Source: Planctomycetota bacterium (GTDB taxonomy: Bacteria; Planctomycetota; Planctomycetia; Planctomycetales; Planctomycetaceae). Taken from it: a stretch of 57,094 nt of DNA. The notes below the pieces were generated by a model. The model worked only from the letters and a program-made list of their open reading frames with translations. It was not told the DNA's origin and did not search any database. This document shows positions 42,574-53,872 of this stretch, one piece after another; position 1 is the stretch's first letter, and every line of letters begins with the position of its first letter. Where the stretch lies: the NCBI GenBank assembly GCA_003388505.1, contig QQVO01000031.1, positions 1 to 57,094 of the forward strand. The letters run 5' to 3'. The translations under genes were made by a program, and so were the position numbers.

Positions 42574-43529
42574 CGCGGCTGCTGCAGGTCTGCAACGTGG
42601 GCCGCATCCTGGGCGGGACGGCGGCCTGCGCCTGGACCGTGACGCGCGCGTTCCCGGACGTGGAGCATTCGGTGGCGTTTCTGTCTCGCGTGCGGCCCGA
42701 GACGGCGCGCGCATTCGCAGGCTGCCGGATCGAGGAATGGAAGTCGGTCACCGAGCGGGTGGCGGCGCGTCATCGGGCGGATCTCATCGTGCTGCACAAC
42801 GTCCATACCGACCGCTGCGAAGAGCTGCGTTCGGGTCGCGTCGTGCAGTACGTGCATTCACGGGGACGACGCGCCGCGGCCGATGCGACGGTCTATTGTT
42901 CGCGCTGGCTGGCGGAGGCCTGCGGGGCGGGCGCCGCCGGGCCGGTTCTGTATCAGGCGGCGCCGAAGCCTGTGCGTCCTTCGGATGGGGCGCGTCGCGC
43001 CCTGCGGGACGGCTTGATCGTCGGCCGCATCTGCACGCCGCATGCCCTGAAGTGGCCGGAGTCAATCGCCGGCTTCTACCGGCGACTGGCCGAGCGGCAC
43101 CCTGCCGTGATGTGGGAGTTCGTCGGTTGTCCCGCGGCGATCGAGCCTGCGCTCCGGGAGGCGTGTCGCGGACGGGCGAAGTTTCACCCGGCGGAATGGT
43201 CGGCCCGCAGCCGATTGTGGGAGTGGGACGCCATGCTGTATCACCATCCGCATGTGACCGAGTCGTTCGGTCGGACGGCGGCCGAGAGCATGCGGGCGGG
43301 GTGCATTCCGGTCGTCGACGCGCGCGGCGGATTCGTCGAACAGGTTTCGCCGGGCTGCGGGTTTCTGTGTGCGAGCGACGAGGAATTCGCCTCCGCACTG
43401 GAGCGGCTTGCCGACCGGGGCGAGCGATATCGCCTCTCGCGCGCGGCCATGGCGCACGCGGACCGGGAATTTTCTCTGGCGCGGTTTCGTAGGGAGTTTC
43501 TTCGCGTGGTGCGGAACAGACGCGACTGA
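42570..43529 (+). CDS. Glycosyltransferase family 4-like protein
   Basis: A 319-aa GT-B enzyme. The N-terminal half starts with TRLLQVCNVGRILGGTAACAW, and the C-terminal half contains LIVGRICTPHALKWPESI, YHHPHVTESFGRTAAESMRAGCIPVV (the GT4 E-rich EX7E-type donor-binding segment, ESFGRTAAESM) and GFVEQV. The start overlaps the GT2 stop by ATGA. It ends the cassette; a palindromic repeat follows 14 nt after the stop. With the DUF115 and GT2 genes it probably modifies a protein of the particle, by inference. Confidence 0.82.
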   Translation: MTRLLQVCNVGRILGGTAACAWTVTRAFPDVEHSVAFLSRVRPETARAFAGCRIEEWKSVTERVAARHRADLIVLHNVHTDRCEELRSGRVVQYVHSRGRRAAADATVYCSRWLAEACGAGAAGPVLYQAAPKPVRPSDGARRALRDGLIVGRICTPHALKWPESIAGFYRRLAERHPAVMWEFVGCPAAIEPALREACRGRAKFHPAEWSARSRLWEWDAMLYHHPHVTESFGRTAAESMRAGCIPVVDARGGFVEQVSPGCGFLCASDEEFASALERLADRGERYRLSRAAMAHADREFSLARFRREFLRVVRNRRD

Positions 43530-43542
43530 CAGTCGGCGACGA

Positions 43543-43570
43543 CCCGCGGGTTGCCACCGGCGGGTTTGGG
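43543..43570 (+). repeat. Family A REP-like palindrome
   Basis: CCCGCGGGTTGCCACCGGCGGG variant with GTTTGG tail, 14 nt after the GT4 stop; marks the right end of the cassette. Confidence 0.6.
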
Positions 43571-43648
43571 GCGGACGATGGATGTGCCGGAGATCGATTG
43601 GTGCGTCGGGACGCACGTGACGTCGCTAGTGGTTCATCGAGGCTGAGT

Positions 43649-43743
43649 TGACGGGTGCCACTGGCGTTCCGCCAGTGCGAACCAGAGAGGACGTCTACTC
43701 CGCGATGCACTGGCGGAACGCCAGTGGCACCCAACCCGTCAAT
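43649..43743. repeat. Double Family B inverted repeat
   Basis: Two arms of about 30 nt, starting TTGACGGGTGCCACTGG and ending in its inverse (CCAGTGGCACCCAACCCGTCAA), flank a 35-nt centre; each arm also holds its own palindrome CACTGGCGTTCCGCCAGTG. It is followed by element copy 2, so the gap is built almost wholly of repeats. Confidence 0.65.
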
Positions 43744-43763
43744 TCAGGATCGAACAACTACTC

Positions 43764-43958
43764 GAGCGCTCTGCAGTTCGGTATGTGGTCCCGGGAACGA
43801 TCTGTTCTTGATTCGCGGATGCAAGATCGCCAATAGCTATTAGCCAATAGCGACCTCTTGACTCTCGGCTCTCGACTCTCGACCCGCCACTTCGCCGGAG
43901 ATGACGAACTCCAGCCAACCTGCCCCCTCAGCACAAACACAGTTCTGCAAAGCGCTCT
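43764..43958 (-). mobile_element. Repeat element copy 2 (inverted)
   Basis: About 195 nt, the inverse of the element at 37516-37746 (see there). Its outer end, read on the minus strand, begins TTAGAGCGCTTTGCAG, and the TAG stop of the minus-strand lipoprotein gene falls in it. With copy 1 it brackets the tape measure through GT4 genes in inverted orientation. Its centre (GCCAATAGCTATTAGCC) differs from copy 1. Confidence 0.75.
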
Positions 43959-44385
43959 AATTGGCGGTCATCTCGACGTTGTACGAGTTCTCACCTTCGT
44001 TCAGTGTGACGGTCAGGCCGCTTTCCCCGGGATTCTGGTATTTCGGGGGAATGTCTTCCCGTGCTTCGGGCGGCACAAAGTCCTGATCTCCCTCTTCCCC
44101 GGCCACCGGTGTCTCAAAGCTTGGCATCACGCTGACCGCGTATTCTCCGACGGGAATCGGTTCGGTCACGGTGTAGCTGCCGTCAGAGCCGACTTCCGCG
44201 ACCGCCGACATTCCGGTCGACGTCGGGTCGAACTGGACTTTGGCGTTGGTGACGGGGGCGCCGTCGAATGTGACTTTGCCGCTGACGGTGGCGACCGGCG
44301 CCGCCGGTTCGCCGCACCCCAGCAGCAGCACCGTTCCGATGGCAAGGGTCAGTCGCGTTCTGCTGACCAGTTCGGCGATCCGCAT
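43957..44385 (-). CDS. Small lipoprotein with carboxypeptidase-regulatory-like domain
   Basis: A 142-aa lipoprotein. ATG 44385 has GGAG (44394-44397) at good spacing; TTG codons just upstream are not needed. The signal ends at the lipobox LLLGC. The rest, VSGKVTFDGAPVTNAKVQFDPTSTG and GSYTVTEPIPVGEYAVSVMP, is a carboxypeptidase regulatory-like (transthyretin-type) beta-sandwich. Such proteins regularly follow DUF1559 genes in planctomycetes, as here. Envelope or pilus-associated role inferred. Its TAG stop lies in the end of repeat copy 2. Confidence 0.8.
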   Translation of the reverse strand: MRIAELVSRTRLTLAIGTVLLLGCGEPAAPVATVSGKVTFDGAPVTNAKVQFDPTSTGMSAVAEVGSDGSYTVTEPIPVGEYAVSVMPSFETPVAGEEGDQDFVPPEAREDIPPKYQNPGESGLTVTLNEGENSYNVEMTAN

Positions 44386-44471
44386 CAACAAACTCCGGTT
44401 GAATGACTATCAGAAAGAGGGAAGTCCGGCAAACATGGACCGGACTCCCCCTGAAAAAGCGAGTGAGAGAA

Positions 44472-45431
44472 TCAGAACTCGCCGAGAACGAGTTCGTCCT
44501 CGCGGTTGGACAGCCGCATCAGCGTCGTCATGTCGATGTTCTCGGAGATGAACCGCACGCCGCCGTCGCCGAGAGTGACCTGGACGCCCCCTTCGTGGCG
44601 GGACGAGAGCGGATTGTTGAAATGGTATGGCTGGTCGGCATAAGTCAAGCCGGTGGCCAGGTTGTTGGGAGCGTAGAGCATGGCGGCGATATTCTGGCAG
44701 AACTGAGATCCGGCGACTTGAATCGAGTAGTAGCAACCTTCCCAGGCCCCACCGCAGTGCATGCAAGAGCGGTAGTCGGTTCCATCCGTCCGCTTGCGGC
44801 CCTGCTCGCCCAGCATGATCGTGTTTGTCGTGCCGTCGATGATGTCGCGGATCGTGACGTTTTCGACGTGATTGAGGACTCCGTTATACACGTACCGGCC
44901 GTACGTGCCTGTCGAGCCAATCAGAGTGACGCCGTCAACGGCGCTGCGGGCTGCACCGGCAATGCCGACATAGTTCGGCCGCTGAACTTTAAGCCCGATC
45001 CCGCAGCGAACCGATGTCGCATGAGTATCGAGTTCGGAGGAGGGACAATTCAGGCCGGGCACTTCCAGTTCGTTGTAGATGGCACGTTGTTGTGCAGTGA
45101 ATGTTCGCGTGCCGCTTCTTCCGTCGAAATCGGAATTGAAATCAAAGCGGTTATACGCGGCCGTCTGGTCCATGTAGGGGAGCAGCATCACAAAGAATGA
45201 GGCGTAGCCCCAGCCGTTGCCGCCGGGAGGAAAGGTGAGGTGGGCGTCGTGGTAGTTGTGCAGCGCGAGCCCGAGTTGCTTCAGGTTGTTCTTGCAGGAG
45301 GTGCGGCGGGCCGCTTCGCGGGCCTGTTGCACGGCGGGGAGCAGCAGGGCGATGAGAATCGCAATGATGGCGATGACGACCAGCAGTTCGATGAGTGTGA
45401 AACCGCGGCGACGGGAGCGATGCTGGAACAT
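44472..45431 (-). CDS. DUF1559 protein (type II pseudopilin-like)
   Basis: A 319-aa DUF1559 protein. ATG 45431 has GGAG upstream and gives [37 protein letters not shown], a class III (prepilin) leader cut before Phe with the GFTLIE motif. Then follow [24 protein letters not shown] and a C-terminal [16 protein letters not shown]...LGEF ending, which are family hallmarks. The planctomycete DUF1559 family has dozens of members per genome. It is processed by a prepilin peptidase and may form part of a pseudopilus. It lies 86 nt upstream of the lipoprotein gene on the same strand. Confidence 0.93.
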   Translation of the reverse strand: MFQHRSRRRGFTLIELLVVIAIIAILIALLLPAVQQAREAARRTSCKNNLKQLGLALHNYHDAHLTFPPGGNGWGYASFFVMLLPYMDQTAAYNRFDFNSDFDGRSGTRTFTAQQRAIYNELEVPGLNCPSSELDTHATSVRCGIGLKVQRPNYVGIAGAARSAVDGVTLIGSTGTYGRYVYNGVLNHVENVTIRDIIDGTTNTIMLGEQGRKRTDGTDYRSCMHCGGAWEGCYYSIQVAGSQFCQNIAAMLYAPNNLATGLTYADQPYHFNNPLSSRHEGGVQVTLGDGGVRFISENIDMTTLMRLSNREDELVLGEF

Positions 45432-45645
45432 GGGAGAACTCCGGTTTGCAAGGACGAATGTGGATAGAAGGCCCGACCAACGCCTAGAAACGCTGAACAC
45501 ACAGTATGCATCGCCCGGCCGGGAAAATCAACTTCATACGTTTCCGGGAGAGGGCCGGAGAATCCGCGAGTCGGGTCCGCTTCGCGGCCGGGAGTGCGGA
45601 TGCTGCGTTCGGTTCGCAGAGCGGACCCGAATGATGCGGGGCGGA

Positions 45646-45674
45646 CCCGCCGGTTGCCACCGACGGGCGTTGGG
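45646..45674 (+). repeat. Family A REP-like palindrome
   Basis: CCCGCCGGTTGCCACCGACGGG followed by CGTTGGGG, in the 278-nt gap between argG stop (45710) and the DUF1559 gene start; lies 36 nt beyond the argG stop. Confidence 0.65.
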
Positions 45675-45709
45675 GAGCTTTTGGGCGTGGGTTGTCGGGG
45701 CCGGAGTGG

Positions 45710-46927
45710 TCAATAGGGCCGCTTGCGGGCTGCGGCCTGGACGCGGAGGGGGAGGCCGGTGATGCGGAGGAAGCCTTCGGCGTCGGTCTGGTTGTAGTCG
45801 CCGCCGGACTCCATCGACGCGATCGCTTCGTCGTAAAGACTGTTGGGCGACGTGCGGCTGCTGGGACGGATGTTGCCTTTGTAGAGCGTGAGCGTGACGT
45901 CTCCCGTCACCGGCTGCTCCGCTTCGCGAAGAAACGCCATCAGGGCGTCCATCTTGGCGCAGTACCAGAATCCGTAGTAGACCATCTCGGCGACCTCCGG
46001 CGCGAGGCGGTCGCGGAGGTGCGTCAGGTCGCGGTCGAGCGTGAGTTGTTCGAGCGCCTGGTGGGCGGCGTAGAGCAGCGTCATCCCCGGCGCCTCATAG
46101 ACGCCGCGGCTTTTCATCCCCACGAACCGGTTCTCCACGATGTCGATGCGGCCGACGCCGTTGCGGCCGCCGATCTCATTCAGCGTTCGCACAACCTCAT
46201 ACGCCGTCAGCGAATCCCCGTTGACGGCGACCGGGACGCCCGAATCGAAGCGGATGGTGACCTGTTCCTCCTTGTCGGGCGCGTCGTGCGGGGAGACGGT
46301 CATGCCGAAGTCGACGACCGTCTGTCCGTCGACGGCGGGATCTTCCAGCTTGCCGGCTTCGTAGCTGATGTGCAGGCAGTTCTCGTCGCTGGAATAGGGT
46401 TTGGCGGCGGTGGCCTTGACTGGAATGTTCTTCTTGTCGCAGTAGTCGAGCATTTCCTTGCGGCCGGGGAACTGCGTGCGGAACTTTTCGACCCGCCAGG
46501 GAGCGAGAATTCTCACCGTGGGGTCGAGCGCTTCGGCGGCGAGTTGGAAACGGCACTGATCGTTCCCCTTGCCGGTCGCCCCGTGAGCGAAGGTCGTCGC
46601 CCCGACGTCGCGGGCCCGCTGCAGGCAGGCTTTGGAAATCAACGGCCGGGCGATCGACGTGCCGAGCAGGTAGATGTTCTCGTACTTCGCCTGCCACTGC
46701 ATGACGGGAAAGGCAAAGTCGCGGCAGAGTTCCTCCTGGACGTCGACGATCTCCGAGGAGGCGGCGCCGATGTCGCGGGCCTTCTGCAGGATCGCGTCGC
46801 GGTCTTCGCAGGGCTGGCCGAGATCGACGTAGAGGCAATGCACTTCGTAGCCCTCGTCCATCAGCCAACCGACGAGGACGGAGGTATCAAGGCCGCCACT
46901 GTAGGCGAGAACGGCTTTTTCAGGCAC
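45710..46927 (-). CDS. argG: Argininosuccinate synthase
   Basis: A 405-aa enzyme of arginine biosynthesis that joins citrulline and aspartate with ATP hydrolysis to AMP. The N-terminal AYSGGLDTSVLVGWL is the PP-loop ATP pyrophosphatase motif. HGATGKGNDQCRF and PYSSDENCLHISYEAGKLEDP are synthase-specific, as is TLYKGNIRPSSRTSPNSLYDE near the end. The GTG start at 46927 is supported by GGAG at 8-9 nt spacing. The gene stands alone; no other arg gene is near. Confidence 0.96.
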   Translation of the reverse strand: MPEKAVLAYSGGLDTSVLVGWLMDEGYEVHCLYVDLGQPCEDRDAILQKARDIGAASSEIVDVQEELCRDFAFPVMQWQAKYENIYLLGTSIARPLISKACLQRARDVGATTFAHGATGKGNDQCRFQLAAEALDPTVRILAPWRVEKFRTQFPGRKEMLDYCDKKNIPVKATAAKPYSSDENCLHISYEAGKLEDPAVDGQTVVDFGMTVSPHDAPDKEEQVTIRFDSGVPVAVNGDSLTAYEVVRTLNEIGGRNGVGRIDIVENRFVGMKSRGVYEAPGMTLLYAAHQALEQLTLDRDLTHLRDRLAPEVAEMVYYGFWYCAKMDALMAFLREAEQPVTGDVTLTLYKGNIRPSSRTSPNSLYDEAIASMESGGDYNQTDAEGFLRITGLPLRVQAAARKRPY

Positions 46928-46984
46928 GGGTTGGTTTCTCCGGTTTCGCGAAAGAGCGAATGTTGTCGATCAAAGCCAAGTGAG

Positions 46985-47015
46985 TTGGACCACAAAGGCA
47001 CGAAGGGCACAAAGG
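46985..47015 (+). repeat. Family E flank, left copy
   Basis: ACCACAAAGGCACGAAGG with GCACAAAGG, in the gap before the argG start. It is matched inverted by 47454-47483, so the two bracket the GxxExxY gene. Confidence 0.65.
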
Positions 47016-47052
47016 GTCAAATCAAGGGGCCGATCTGGGACTTGTCAGTTTG

Positions 47053-47451
47053 TCAACAGACCAATCGTTTCAGTCCGTCTTTGAGCAGTGGGACATTGAA
47101 ATTGATCAGCAGTCCGAGTCGGTGTCCGGTCAGTTTGAGATACGTGAGAAGCTGGGCTTCGTATAGCGGAATCAACTTCTCGACCGCTTTCAATTCCACA
47201 ACAACACACTCGTCAACCAATACATCGATCCGCAAACCAGCGTCGAGACGAATCGAGTCATACACGACCGGAAGATTCAGTTGTCTTTGAAACGGAATGT
47301 TTCGCCTGGAGAGTTCATGACAGAAACAGGCCTCGTAAACCCCTTCCAGTAATCCCGGCCCGAGTGCCCGGTGCACCGTGATGGCCGCGTCGATCGCCGC
47401 CTTCGCCAACTCCTCCGTTGCTGCAGGAATCGGCTCAAATTCCGGCTTCAT
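47053..47451 (-). CDS. GxxExxY family protein
   Basis: A 132-aa protein from ATG 47451. The family mark [12 protein letters not shown] is at residues about 31-42, and the core [20 protein letters not shown] follows with the D...ExK arrangement of PD-(D/E)XK nucleases. Function is unknown. Such genes in planctomycetes and other bacteria are often flanked by short A-rich direct or inverted repeats, as here (46985 and 47454). An upstream 42-residue extension from 47577 runs through the repeat and is rejected. Confidence 0.88.
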   Translation of the reverse strand: MKPEFEPIPAATEELAKAAIDAAITVHRALGPGLLEGVYEACFCHELSRRNIPFQRQLNLPVVYDSIRLDAGLRIDVLVDECVVVELKAVEKLIPLYEAQLLTYLKLTGHRLGLLINFNVPLLKDGLKRLVC

Positions 47452-47453
47452 TT

Positions 47454-47483
47454 CTTCGTGTTCTTGGTGTCTTTGTGGTCCAA
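47454..47483 (-). repeat. Family E flank, right copy
   Basis: Inverse of the left flank: on the minus strand it reads TTGGACCACAAAGACACCAA then GAACACGAAG, placed directly upstream of the GxxExxY start. Confidence 0.65.
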
Positions 47484-47578
47484 TCCACAACGCGGCGATT
47501 CGGCGTTGGCGAACTCGCTTCATCAGACAACGAGCGGACAGGGCGGGTTCACCGGCGGACGCGGCGCGAAACAGCAAT

Positions 47579-48502
47579 TTACTCCGCCGTCAATTCGGCG
47601 TAGACGTGTTCAATATTTTCGGTGCGTTGTTTGACGTCGACGCCGGTCCACTCGGCGTACCAGGGGAGGTCGATCTCGGCTTTGATTTCGTCCAGCGACT
47701 TGCCGTCGTCGATGCCCTGCTGCACGGCGGCGCGGAGTTCGACGAAATAGCGCTTCTGCAGCCCGAAGAGTTCGGCCGTGGCGGTTTCCCCATGACCGGG
47801 AGCGACGACTTTGACCGGCAGGCCCTGCATCTGAGTCAGCGCGGCGATCCAGCTTGCGGTGTCGCTGTCGCCCGTGTAGTTGAAAGGGCCGTTCACGCAG
47901 GCGTCGCCGGTGAACATGATGCCGTGCTCGGGGAGCCAGGCGACGGCGTCCCCGGCCGTGTGGGCGTGGCCGAAGTGGAGCAACTCGACACGCTGCGTGC
48001 CGTCGTCGATGACCAGCTTCGTGGGAAAGTAGAGCGACGGTTCGTCGTATTCGAGCGGACCGTATTCGTCCGGCTTGGCCTCCTGCGACTCGCGGAAGCC
48101 GGCGATGCCCTTGGTGGCGAAGAGTTGCTTGCTGTTTTCGTTGGCGACGGCGATCGCGCCGATTTCGGTGAACTGCTGATTTCCGTCGGCGTGGTCGCCG
48201 TGGTAGTGCGTGTCGAAGACGTAACGGATCGGTTTGTCGGTCTGTTTGCGAATCAGCCGGATGACCTCCTGGGCCTGGTTGGGGAAGTTGGCGTCGATGA
48301 CGAGCACGAAGTCCTCAAAGATGACCCAGCCCTGGTTGCAGCCGATGAACTCGGGTTCCGTTTGCGTCTTGCGAAAGAAGACGCCGGGGGCGAGTTCTGT
48401 GACGGTCGTGTCGGTGGGGGCGAAACGGCCTCCGGCGACGCCGGTCATGACGATCGCGGCGACGGCGAGCAACAGGGCGGCGCGTGGTTGCGTGATTTTC
48501 AT
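47579..48502 (-). CDS. Secreted MBL-fold hydrolase
   Basis: A 307-aa metallo-beta-lactamase-fold protein with a signal peptide ([25 protein letters not shown]). Metal motifs are [37 protein letters not shown] and a late PGHGE. This is the common planctomycete/SoxH-type group with the fold but no known substrate; lactamase, quinone reductive or glyoxalase roles are all possible. It is monocistronic with ATG 48502. Downstream is the GxxExxY gene. Confidence 0.82.
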   Translation of the reverse strand: MKITQPRAALLLAVAAIVMTGVAGGRFAPTDTTVTELAPGVFFRKTQTEPEFIGCNQGWVIFEDFVLVIDANFPNQAQEVIRLIRKQTDKPIRYVFDTHYHGDHADGNQQFTEIGAIAVANENSKQLFATKGIAGFRESQEAKPDEYGPLEYDEPSLYFPTKLVIDDGTQRVELLHFGHAHTAGDAVAWLPEHGIMFTGDACVNGPFNYTGDSDTASWIAALTQMQGLPVKVVAPGHGETATAELFGLQKRYFVELRAAVQQGIDDGKSLDEIKAEIDLPWYAEWTGVDVKQRTENIEHVYAELTAE

Positions 48503-48892
48503 GGTGAAGTCAGAAGTCAGGTGTCAGTGGTCAGAAGTCAGGTGATCGTAGAGCGACCCGGAGGCGGGGGCAACGCAAGGGTGGGGGGCTTTACTTGTTC
48601 CGCGCGCACGACGCCTTTGGCAACGCCGAATTCTCAACGCAAAGGCGCGGAGAGGCAAAGGGACGCAGAGGCGTCTGGAGATCACAGTCACAAACAGTGC
48701 GCCGGCATCATTGTTTCAGGTCCGCCCGGCGCACTCCCGCTTCTGAAGAACTCGGCAGGTTGAGCGTTGACCACTCACTGACCGACACGACGAGGAACGC
48801 CGCTCTCCCCACTTCAACTTTGCGCGTCTTTGCCCCCCGTTGAGACTCTGCGTTGAAAACGACAAAGCGCCTCGTGCCTCCACCAGATTCGA
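48503..48892. other. 390-nt gap with A-rich inverted repeat pair
   Basis: No gene is supported. Imperfect repeats of the type CAACGCAAAGGCGCGGAGAG (48637 on) and its inverse (TTTGCGCGTCTTTGCC, ending with CTCTGCGTTG at about 48853) suggest a degenerate element related to Family E. The open frames inside look like noise. Confidence 0.45.
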
Positions 48893-52068
<3,176 letters not shown>

Positions 52069-52092
52069 ATTCCAAAGCCTGCCGCGTGAAAG

Positions 52093-52118
52093 CCCGCCGG
52101 TTGCAGCCGGCGGGCGTT
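52093..52118 (+). repeat. Family A REP-like palindrome
   Basis: CCCGCCGGTTGCAGCCGGCGGG followed by CGTTG, 24 nt after the parA stop and 16 nt before the stop of the convergent DUF6807 gene. Confidence 0.7.
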
Positions 52119-52134
52119 GTACGGAGTTTGGCCG

Positions 52135-53304
52135 CTACTCTTCCTCAACCGCAACGAACTGCTCGTAAGCCTCAGCGACCTGTCCCTCTTCCACGCCGCC
52201 GGCGTGCACGTAGAGCCCGTAACGCAGGTTGAGCGTTTCGCCCGGCTGAAGCGTGACCGGCTTCGCCTCCTCATCGCCGCGCGAGTAGGCGGCTTCGCCG
52301 AAGGGGTTGATCGAGAACAGGCCGTAGTCGCGGACGTGATATCGCGAGGGGCGGAAATTCTCGGGGTGGTCCATCAGCGTCACGCCGAACGAGTGACCGT
52401 CGACGGCGCCGACGTAGTCGATCCAGGCGGCCGGCTTGCCCCACAGTTCGGCTGAGCCAACCACGCCGTCGGCCCCGGTGATGGGCCCCTCGGAGATGAA
52501 CTCCCGCATGCTGTTGGGCAAGCGGATGCCGAACAGGCCTTCCTTCGTGTCGTCGAACGTCACCGGCTTTTCATCGGCGGCAAACGTGATGTCATACACG
52601 AGCAGCCGGTTGGCGAAGACGCTGATCGTGGTGGTTTCGATCGCGACCGGCTTTTCGTCTTCACCCAGCCAATGATTGGTGACTCGGAACCGGGCCGGGT
52701 CGCCTTGCTCTTCAAGGATCTCGACGCCGACATTCCTGATCACGCCGTCTTCCGCCCAGAACCGGATGCCGTTGACCTCGTCGATCGAGAGCCAGATGCC
52801 CTTGTGGTGGGGATGGTCGTAGTACAGCGGATGCGTCCGATCGAGCCCGGTCGGCGGGTCGGCGTCGACGATCCGCGTCACGTTGGACTTGAGCGGTATG
52901 ATGTCGTGCTGGTGGATCCAGCCGTTCTTCTCCGGAATCCAGAGCCATTCCCCATCGACGTCGGCGATTTCGACGATCTCGCCGAAATCCACTTCGCCGG
53001 TGGCCTGATCGAGCACGCGAAGTTCGGCGTTCTCCTGGGCGACGAACACCTTGTTGCCCGGCGCGTATTCGTCGGCCGGTTCGTCCTCGAGTCCGTCTTT
53101 CAACAGTTCCAGCCCCCCCGGACCGGAGACCGGGAACATGAACGGCTTCTTCCACTGGTCTCCGAACTGGTAGACGCCGAACACCTCGTCGCCGATCGTA
53201 ATCTTGATCGTGCTGGCGTTCTCGGTCAGTTGGACATCTTCAGCATGGAGCGGAAGCCCCCCCAGAATGATGAACAGCATCGCGGCCGGGATTCGCGTTC
53301 GCAT
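52135..53304 (-). CDS. DUF6807 (PmoA-like) secreted protein
   Basis: A 389-aa protein with signal peptide (MRTRIPAAMLFIILGGLPLHAE) from ATG 53304. The second half carries the DUF6807/methane-oxygenase-PmoA-like signature: HPLYYDHPHHKGIWLSIDEVNGIRFW, SMREFISEG..., and YHVRDYGLFSINPFGEAAY. Despite its name in databases this family is not shown to be an oxygenase and is abundant in planctomycetes and Bacteroidetes next to sugar-use genes. Periplasmic location is expected. It is the only gene of its unit. Confidence 0.82.
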   Translation of the reverse strand: MRTRIPAAMLFIILGGLPLHAEDVQLTENASTIKITIGDEVFGVYQFGDQWKKPFMFPVSGPGGLELLKDGLEDEPADEYAPGNKVFVAQENAELRVLDQATGEVDFGEIVEIADVDGEWLWIPEKNGWIHQHDIIPLKSNVTRIVDADPPTGLDRTHPLYYDHPHHKGIWLSIDEVNGIRFWAEDGVIRNVGVEILEEQGDPARFRVTNHWLGEDEKPVAIETTTISVFANRLLVYDITFAADEKPVTFDDTKEGLFGIRLPNSMREFISEGPITGADGVVGSAELWGKPAAWIDYVGAVDGHSFGVTLMDHPENFRPSRYHVRDYGLFSINPFGEAAYSRGDEEAKPVTLQPGETLNLRYGLYVHAGGVEEGQVAEAYEQFVAVEEE

Positions 53305-53872
53305 GAGGTCTCTCGCTCGATAGGTTTTCGGTTGTTGTTGCAGTCTAACAGCGCGGCGACAATCGAGCGCTTTGCAGGACTGCGTGTCATCGGGTGCCAA
53401 TCTACGTCGTGAACCGTTCTTTGGGAGGTCAGTTGATTGAGTTCAATGAGCCTGGGTCAAGAGACCGCTTGTTCTTCTATGGGTGGCACGACCCGGAACG
53501 GAATGAAATGGAGTGATGGGCGTGGCTGGATGCAAGGTTGACGCAGATCGCGATCGGTCGCTGAATGTTGACTCCTACCGACCACGCTACGTGAATTTGA
53601 ACCACGAAGGCACGAAGCACACAAAGCCAGGACGCCGGCTTGTTCCTTTGATCGCGCCCTCGCAAGCCGCATCGTTGACGCCTCTTTGTACTACAAACGT
53701 TCAGAATCTTGTTGTCCTGCGCAAATTCCTGCGGCGGCCCGTAGCGCACGCTGCCAGCGTGCGTCAACCGCCTGTGCGATCAGCGGGACGCACGCAAGGC
53801 TGCGTGCGCTACGTTTTTTCCTCGTTCCCCAACTTCTGTTTGAGAACGCGCCTCCGTCGTGCATTTTCCGTG
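53305..53872. other. 568-nt gap made of repeats
   Basis: No gene is supported. Contains a fragment GAGCGCTTTGCAGGACTG (53366-53383) resembling the ends of the element at 37516, an A-rich Family E copy (53597-53626, ACCACGAAGGCACGAAGC), and a Family C hairpin, 53741-53814, whose outer arms are CGTAGCGCACGC and GCGTGCGCTACG. The hairpin is followed by six T residues on the plus strand, where no gene points. Confidence 0.5.

Noticed and set aside
43543-43958. Dense repeats after the GT4 gene as a CRISPR array
   Set aside because: The repeats are inverted and of different types, with no regularly spaced direct repeats and no cas genes.
53741-53820. Hairpin plus six T residues as a Rho-independent terminator
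   Set aside because: The T-run is on the plus strand where no gene ends; the neighbouring genes are on the minus strand. It is better explained as a Family C repeat.
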